A DNA stretch of 8,975 bases from Thermoplasmata archaeon (GTDB lineage: Archaea; Thermoplasmatota; Thermoplasmata; JAGHBH01), in contig DAOVJP010000037.1 in NCBI GenBank assembly GCA_030673205.1, forward strand, positions 1 through 8,975, read 5' to 3'. The notes beneath the pieces were generated by a model. It searched no databases. It saw only the letters and a program-made list of their open reading frames with translations, and was not told the origin of the DNA. The position numbers were made by a program, and so were the translations under genes. Shown piece by piece: positions 7,901 to 8,975 of this stretch (positions are counted from its first letter, which is position 1; each line of letters begins with the position of its first letter).

Positions 7901-8975
7901 TGCGAGCACCTTCACGGTGGCATAGTCCTTGTTGTTCGTAGTAACAGGCTCTCCCACGGGGTCGGTGACGATGATCTGGACATATATCTGGTGGGTTCCC
8001 ACCAGGCCAGTGGCATCCCAGCTCACCGTCGCATTGATCGTTGTGCTCTCTTCGTAATCCAGGTTCGAGAACGGCACCGCGCCTCCTATCTGCACTCCCG
8101 CGATATCCGGGTCGCCGTCCCAGAAGGTGACACTCCCGGAAACAACGGTCTGCTGCCCCACGTTCATGATCAAAGCGGCGAGATCGATATTATCATCATC
8201 CTCGTAAACCTCGTCCGGGGCTATGACCATCGTGACCTCCATATCCGGTTCGGCAGAGATCACCTTCACGCTCATGACCGCGATGTTGTTGTCGAAGTTC
8301 GTCTCCTCTCCGGCGGGGTTCACGACCTCCACCTCTGCAAAGATATTATGGGTGCCCGCCAGGCCAGTAGCATCCCACACATCGGATGTCGCAACCTTGC
8401 TCACTCCGGTACCCAGCCCAGCGACATATTTTATGCTGCCTATCTGAGTTCCGGTACTCGGGTGGCCATCCCAGAAGGTGATGCTGGCCAGGTCCACGGT
8501 CTTCTGTCCTACGTTGGTGACAGTAGTGGTGAACGTTATGTCGCTATCATCCTCGAACACCTCGGCGGGTCCGGTTATCATTGTGGCCTCTGCGTCGGGC
8601 TCGGATACGAGCACCTTCACGACGGAATAGACCTTGTTGTTCGTCGTATCAGGCTCCCCTACCGGGTCCGTGACGACCACTTTGAAATATATTTGGTGAG
8701 TGCCTATCAAGCCGTTGGCATTCCAGCTTATCGTCGCATAGAGGGTCCTGTCAAGGCTGGGATCCAGGTTCGAGAATGGCACTGCCGCTCCTATCTGAAT
8801 TCCCGCCCCATCCGGATCGCCGTCCCAGAATGTGCCACTCCCTGAAACAATGGTCTGCTGCCCCACATTCGTGATCAAAGCGGCAAAGACAATGCCATCA
8901 TCGTCCTCATACACCTCATCAGGCGCTATGACATTGGTGGCCTCTATGTCCGCCTCCACCGAGAGCACGGTCACA
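1895..8975 (-). CDS. Giant type I surface protein: CARDB and FN3 arrays, TM helix, cytoplasmic zinc ribbon (5' partial)
   Basis: An open frame of 2359 codons enters from the right edge and ends at TAG 1895-1897. The true start is outside, because the window opens in the middle of a repeat unit (residues numbered from the GTG at 8974). Domain order: six CARDB-type adhesion repeats (about 5-712), one Big_5/SbsA-like Ig domain (713-831), a related beta domain (832-950), ten fibronectin-III-like domains (951-2030), two PKD/Ig-like domains with YSDPDGD and YKDPDDD (2031-2252), a D/G-rich stalk, one membrane helix (2274-2299) followed by KK, a proline/alanine linker, and a CxxC-x16-CxxC zinc ribbon (2329-2352). 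The positive-inside rule puts the repeats outside and the ribbon in the cytoplasm. No enzyme motif is seen. Many NxS/T sequons fit archaeal N-glycosylation. I infer an adhesin, envelope scaffold or contact sensor. It is not obviously in an operon with anything in the window. Confidence 0.95.
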   Translation of the reverse strand, partial: VTVLSVEADIEATNVIAPDEVYEDDDGIVFAALITNVGQQTIVSGSGTFWDGDPDGAGIQIGAAVPFSNLDPSLDRTLYATISWNANGLIGTHQIYFKVVVTDPVGEPDTTNNKVYSVVKVLVSEPDAEATMITGPAEVFEDDSDITFTTTVTNVGQKTVDLASITFWDGHPSTGTQIGSIKYVAGLGTGVSKVATSDVWDATGLAGTHNIFAEVEVVNPAGEETNFDNNIAVMSVKVISAEPDMEVTMVIAPDEVYEDDDNIDLAALIMNVGQQTVVSGSVTFWDGDPDIAGVQIGGAVPFSNLDYEESTTINATVSWDATGLVGTHQIYVQIIVTDPVGEPVTTNNKDYATVKVLASEPDVKVTPITGPSPVQEDDDNIRFNATVINIGRKDAAVVNITFWNGHPDFGGIQIGATKQIFNLLAGGVSKEVTSDAWDATGLEGDYNIRAIAEVVDPAGEETEVSNNMADMFVTVLAVEPDLEVTEVIAPVEVYEDDDNILISADVTNIGLETVVLGEVSFWDGNPDTTGVQIGAAVQFSDLVSGESRIFDATENYNANGKVGTHQIYVRVVSIDPAVEPVMTNNKAHAPMEVLSSEPDLEVTNVDGPAEVFEDDDDIVFTATVTNIDRRTVVEANITFWVGHPDTGTQIGVTKKVYNLALGESVNVLSDAWNAFGLRNTHEIWVDIEVLDPVENETGNNRLALSPYVLVKERPPYVVQSTPADAQINIDVTTSMNITFSKFMNTPDTEGAFTMIREGVTPVSGTFTWYAGGTILVFNPTNDMAYETSYTVTVTSNPPGAGAKDENGTYLDGDCNKIEGGAFSFTFTTEREPDTQGPITTNLDVTPDPTGSANFVSLTATIDDTTTGDRIIDAAHYCFGTVSTPDNNWVSMSFVDGQRDSSIENVEATVAVHSLAEGVRYYLWVRGQDEEGNEGTPVPISFYKTDLAEPTDENDNAWAGIQGLVDNGIGGELEASWLAAKDASTPLTYHVFGTYDTTVSGTPIFYYGTYDDYYETFSGDGYAPGDLMTVTLEGMDNERKMYVVVWVKDSAATPNTAEGTAPPRSATATDETAPWFAGLTIVEDTENGESLILKWKTAEDANKESTGRFITYNIYYREMSEDRTWEIMDSMQYSSTGINVSLNHEIFGLDANVAYEFIVSAVDFFGNNDTNLVFVMGTPTDQVAPVFAGLESAENYLDTNMDGIGGSVLLEWTAAPEPPTQGIKYLVYRSENMGEWNEVPIETENDFYLFEGLTNDKTYYFKVWAKDKFDNTNYNNNTENAIPTDTQVPYFVFLDEWTVEDAETGGAVTLRWSQAFDNNTDPGTSSGWHFKIYRDGSLKTTIFFNAANFTYEWTDTGLYNGVAYSYYIHCRDNSSNYAQLSTETIVPTDQEDPVFAGIDPVVCPAGTEGVLRLDWTEAVDGDTAPDAEIFYDIYRRVAGTGTWTMIDTITGDELPYEDDGSGATKQVGILEIDETYEYKVSARDNAWNDMETPFVAGTVVDTLAPRWSEDFTATDTGTGKTVKLTWIEADDVSDPVKYNIYWDTNPLFVPGLLTLKEQLVSGTPVDGLLEFEVEGLANDIVYWFILLPVDDEGNEADPVTPVDAEPTDVAPPEFDGLWLAEDLGTYGEVRLKWNDSTDNTDPVEYLVYYSSEGDPFLSDFKMSTPGTEIDIAGLENGKNYHFGVRARDSAVPQNTDNNTFFISMVPSDTIKPTFDGLVSATNEGSGGAVTLSWAAAADDSTNYSQSIYYHVYISKMDDITVQDTGDSSSLLSTTTQTTYTVEIGLDNKPLENDKKYYFLVKAVDHSGNMDVNTVMKNATPEDILPPVFSGPKAAQDQKVGGTLKLTWNTATDDYGVTYKIFRSDDPDFYGGAIANETPIAEDLTGTYYLDEELHNGQTYYYYVWVTDDNDNTNQNMNMVSATVTDDEPPSFAGLRTITDREEGGELLLTWNVAVDSSTAPGDEGKITYKIFMDDSQSVQAVPDYEVGETSALSFLSDNLANGVTYWYIVKAYDGAGNPDTSRERAVSAVPTRPNDGPSIASDIIQAQPVDMVGTTKVTFRATYSDPDGDKPKDNSVKVIIEGPDGRRQELIMTSQATSSNPDYVVGVPYQRVGFQAIPGEHTYYFECMDNPEEKSNDPGIEYVSPSETFTVFSKNAAPTLTESSMTPISGDSTTLFTFSITYKDPDDDPPARMQVLINDVPHDMILITGGTDHTKASTYSFSTTLDAESYTYFFYAEDADGNSEQTSRRTFDVEEPDSDAGGGDISNFLANEYYGVTGFVWLVLLIIIIIGILAVAAMAGKKGGPAPPPAAVKSAAQEAPETPMEETIDCPTCGSKLMISSPERPVTIECPTCNSQLKIS
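1919..1990 (-). other. Cytoplasmic C-terminal zinc ribbon (CPTC-x16-CPTC)
   Basis: Residues 2329-2352 contain two CPTC knuckles separated by 16 residues (CPTCGSKLMI, then ERPVTIECPTCNSQLKI). The spacing and the beta-type residues after each knuckle fit a single-zinc ribbon of the rubredoxin-knuckle type. All four cysteines are intact. A P/A-rich linker of about 25 residues separates it from the membrane. Zinc ribbons of this kind bind nucleic acid or protein; the partner is unknown. Confidence 0.85.
2078..2155 (-). other. Transmembrane helix of the giant protein
   Basis: Residues 2274-2299 form one strongly hydrophobic span (GVTGFVWLVLLIIIIIGILA and on to MAG) followed directly by KK. It is preceded by an acidic/glycine stalk. 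Charge placement predicts N-outside, C-inside topology. No sortase-like or PGF-CTERM signal is present; the helix is internal, with 60 residues following it. Confidence 0.9.
2219..2884 (-). other. Two membrane-proximal PKD/Ig-like domains
   Basis: Residues about 2031-2150 and 2151-2252 are a related pair: each begins N-x-x-P, carries TYxDPD(G/D)D, a V-x-V/L-I strand with a turn, and ends with a YxYxFxxxD strand. The DPDGD motif recalls Ca-binding PKD or cadherin-like loops. Their place just above the membrane helix suits a base for the stalk. Confidence 0.6.
2885..6124 (-). repeat. Ten tandem fibronectin-III-like domains
   Basis: Units of about 100-115 residues begin near residues 951, 1069, 1180, 1284, 1388, 1500, 1607, 1707, 1821 and 1925. 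The consensus is D-x-x-P-P-x-F-x-G-L, then GG-x-x-x-L-x-W-x-x-A-x-D, Y-x-I-Y-R, GL-x-N-G-x-x-Y-x-Y-x-V-x-A-x-D-x-x-G-N and a closing P-T-D. This is the classic FN3 pattern with the W of strand B and the Y/V of strands F-G. The copies are far more diverged from each other than the CARDB copies are. They probably form a long semi-rigid stalk. Confidence 0.85.
6125..6481 (-). other. Single divergent beta domain between Big_5 and the FN3 array
   Basis: Residues 832-950 start DTQGPITTNLDVTPDPTG and end RYYLWVRGQDEEGNEG followed by PTD. The end resembles a fibronectin-III unit (Y-x-W-V-R-x-x-D-x-x-G-N), but the front lacks the GG...L.W strand and instead has VSLTATIDD and a lone cysteine (HYCFG). 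I read it as a distant Ig-like or FN3 relative without naming a family. Confidence 0.5.
6482..6838 (-). other. Big_5 / SbsA-like Ig domain within the giant protein
   Basis: Residues 713-831 begin PPYVVQSTPADAQINIDVTT and continue with MNITFSKFMN, LVFNPTNDMAYETSYTVTV and a closing FSFTFTT. This is the usual pattern of the SbsA/Big_5 Ig-like domain (P.dg....v.i.FS..m, then L.y.ttYtvtv, then F.T). It appears once, precisely at the junction between the CARDB array and the fibronectin array. It may act as a structural joint. Confidence 0.75.
6839..8962 (-). repeat. Six tandem CARDB-like repeats, alternating A-B-A-B-A-B
   Basis: Units of about 118 residues (354 bases) start near residues 5, 123, 240, 358, 477 and 595, roughly at 8962, 8608, 8257, 7903, 7546 and 7192. 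All share EDDD near the front, TN(V/I)G, FWxGxPD, QIG, a TH/I strand and a late NN. Odd units (type A) carry VIAPxEVYEDDD, GTHQIY and TNNK. Even units (type B) carry GPxxVxEDD, xFWxGHP and, in most, WDATGL and PAGEET. CARDB is a cell-adhesion-related Ig-like fold found in archaeal and bacterial surface proteins. The last three residues of a preceding unit (VTVL-type ending) are visible at the right edge, so the array continues outside the window. Confidence 0.85.

Noticed and set aside
7757..8845. A 362-codon open frame on the plus strand opposite the CARDB array
   Set aside because: It is antisense to strongly supported repeat domains, is rich in H/R/G in a periodic way that mirrors the repeats, and has no recognisable domain or ribosome site. 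It is a shadow of the repeat composition.
8972..8974. GTG at the right edge as the start of the giant protein
   Set aside because: The codons after it (TVL, then SVEAD) match the end of a CARDB repeat and the start of the next, so the frame is already inside the array; no signal peptide is present. The gene is 5' truncated by the window.

Overview
The window is most simply read as part of an archaeal chromosome. My best guess is a Thermoplasmatota or other euryarchaeal lineage, but no rRNA or marker gene is present to prove this. The archaeal reading rests on three things: promoter-like BRE/TATA elements and GGAGG/GGTG ribosome binding sites; a SpoVT/AbrB-fold regulator of the type common in archaea; and a giant type I surface protein made of CARDB and fibronectin-like domains with one C-terminal membrane helix and a cytoplasmic CxxC...CxxC zinc ribbon, an architecture I associate with Thermoplasmata-type archaea. 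The two surface-protein genes are GC-rich (high 50s % in the stretches counted). The regulator and spacers are clearly more AT-rich (about 41% GC by hand count for the regulator).

Layout from left to right. (1) Positions 1-1080, minus strand: the first 360 codons of a secreted protein with a clear signal peptide, a fibronectin/phosphatase-N-like beta domain, a carboxypeptidase-regulatory-like domain and at least two invasin-like (Big_1-like) Ig domains. Its 3' end lies off the left edge. (2) Positions 1081-1290: a divergent intergenic region with a candidate promoter for each flanking gene, a well-placed Shine-Dalgarno for each, a 7-bp-arm inverted repeat at the predicted transcription start of the regulator, and a similar box over the other promoter. 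(3) Positions 1291-1566, plus strand: a 91-residue AbrB-like DNA-binding protein with a very basic tail and no toxin partner. (4) Positions 1567-1894: no supportable gene. This stretch holds two small hairpins between 13-bp direct repeats just after the stop codon of the giant gene, and a T6 tract (minus strand) that may end its transcript. (5) Positions 1895-8975, minus strand: at least 2359 codons of the giant surface protein, whose 5' end lies off the right edge.

How the parts may work together (inference): both large genes encode extracytoplasmic, enzyme-free beta-sandwich proteins suited to adhesion, cell-envelope scaffolding or cell-cell contact. The small regulator sits between them, divergent from the secreted-protein gene, and could control itself and that neighbour. 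The most unusual points are the strict A-B-A-B-A-B alternation of the six CARDB repeats, and the zinc ribbon that puts a possible binding module on the inside of the membrane beneath a very long ectodomain. No mobile element, CRISPR array, tRNA or rRNA was seen.
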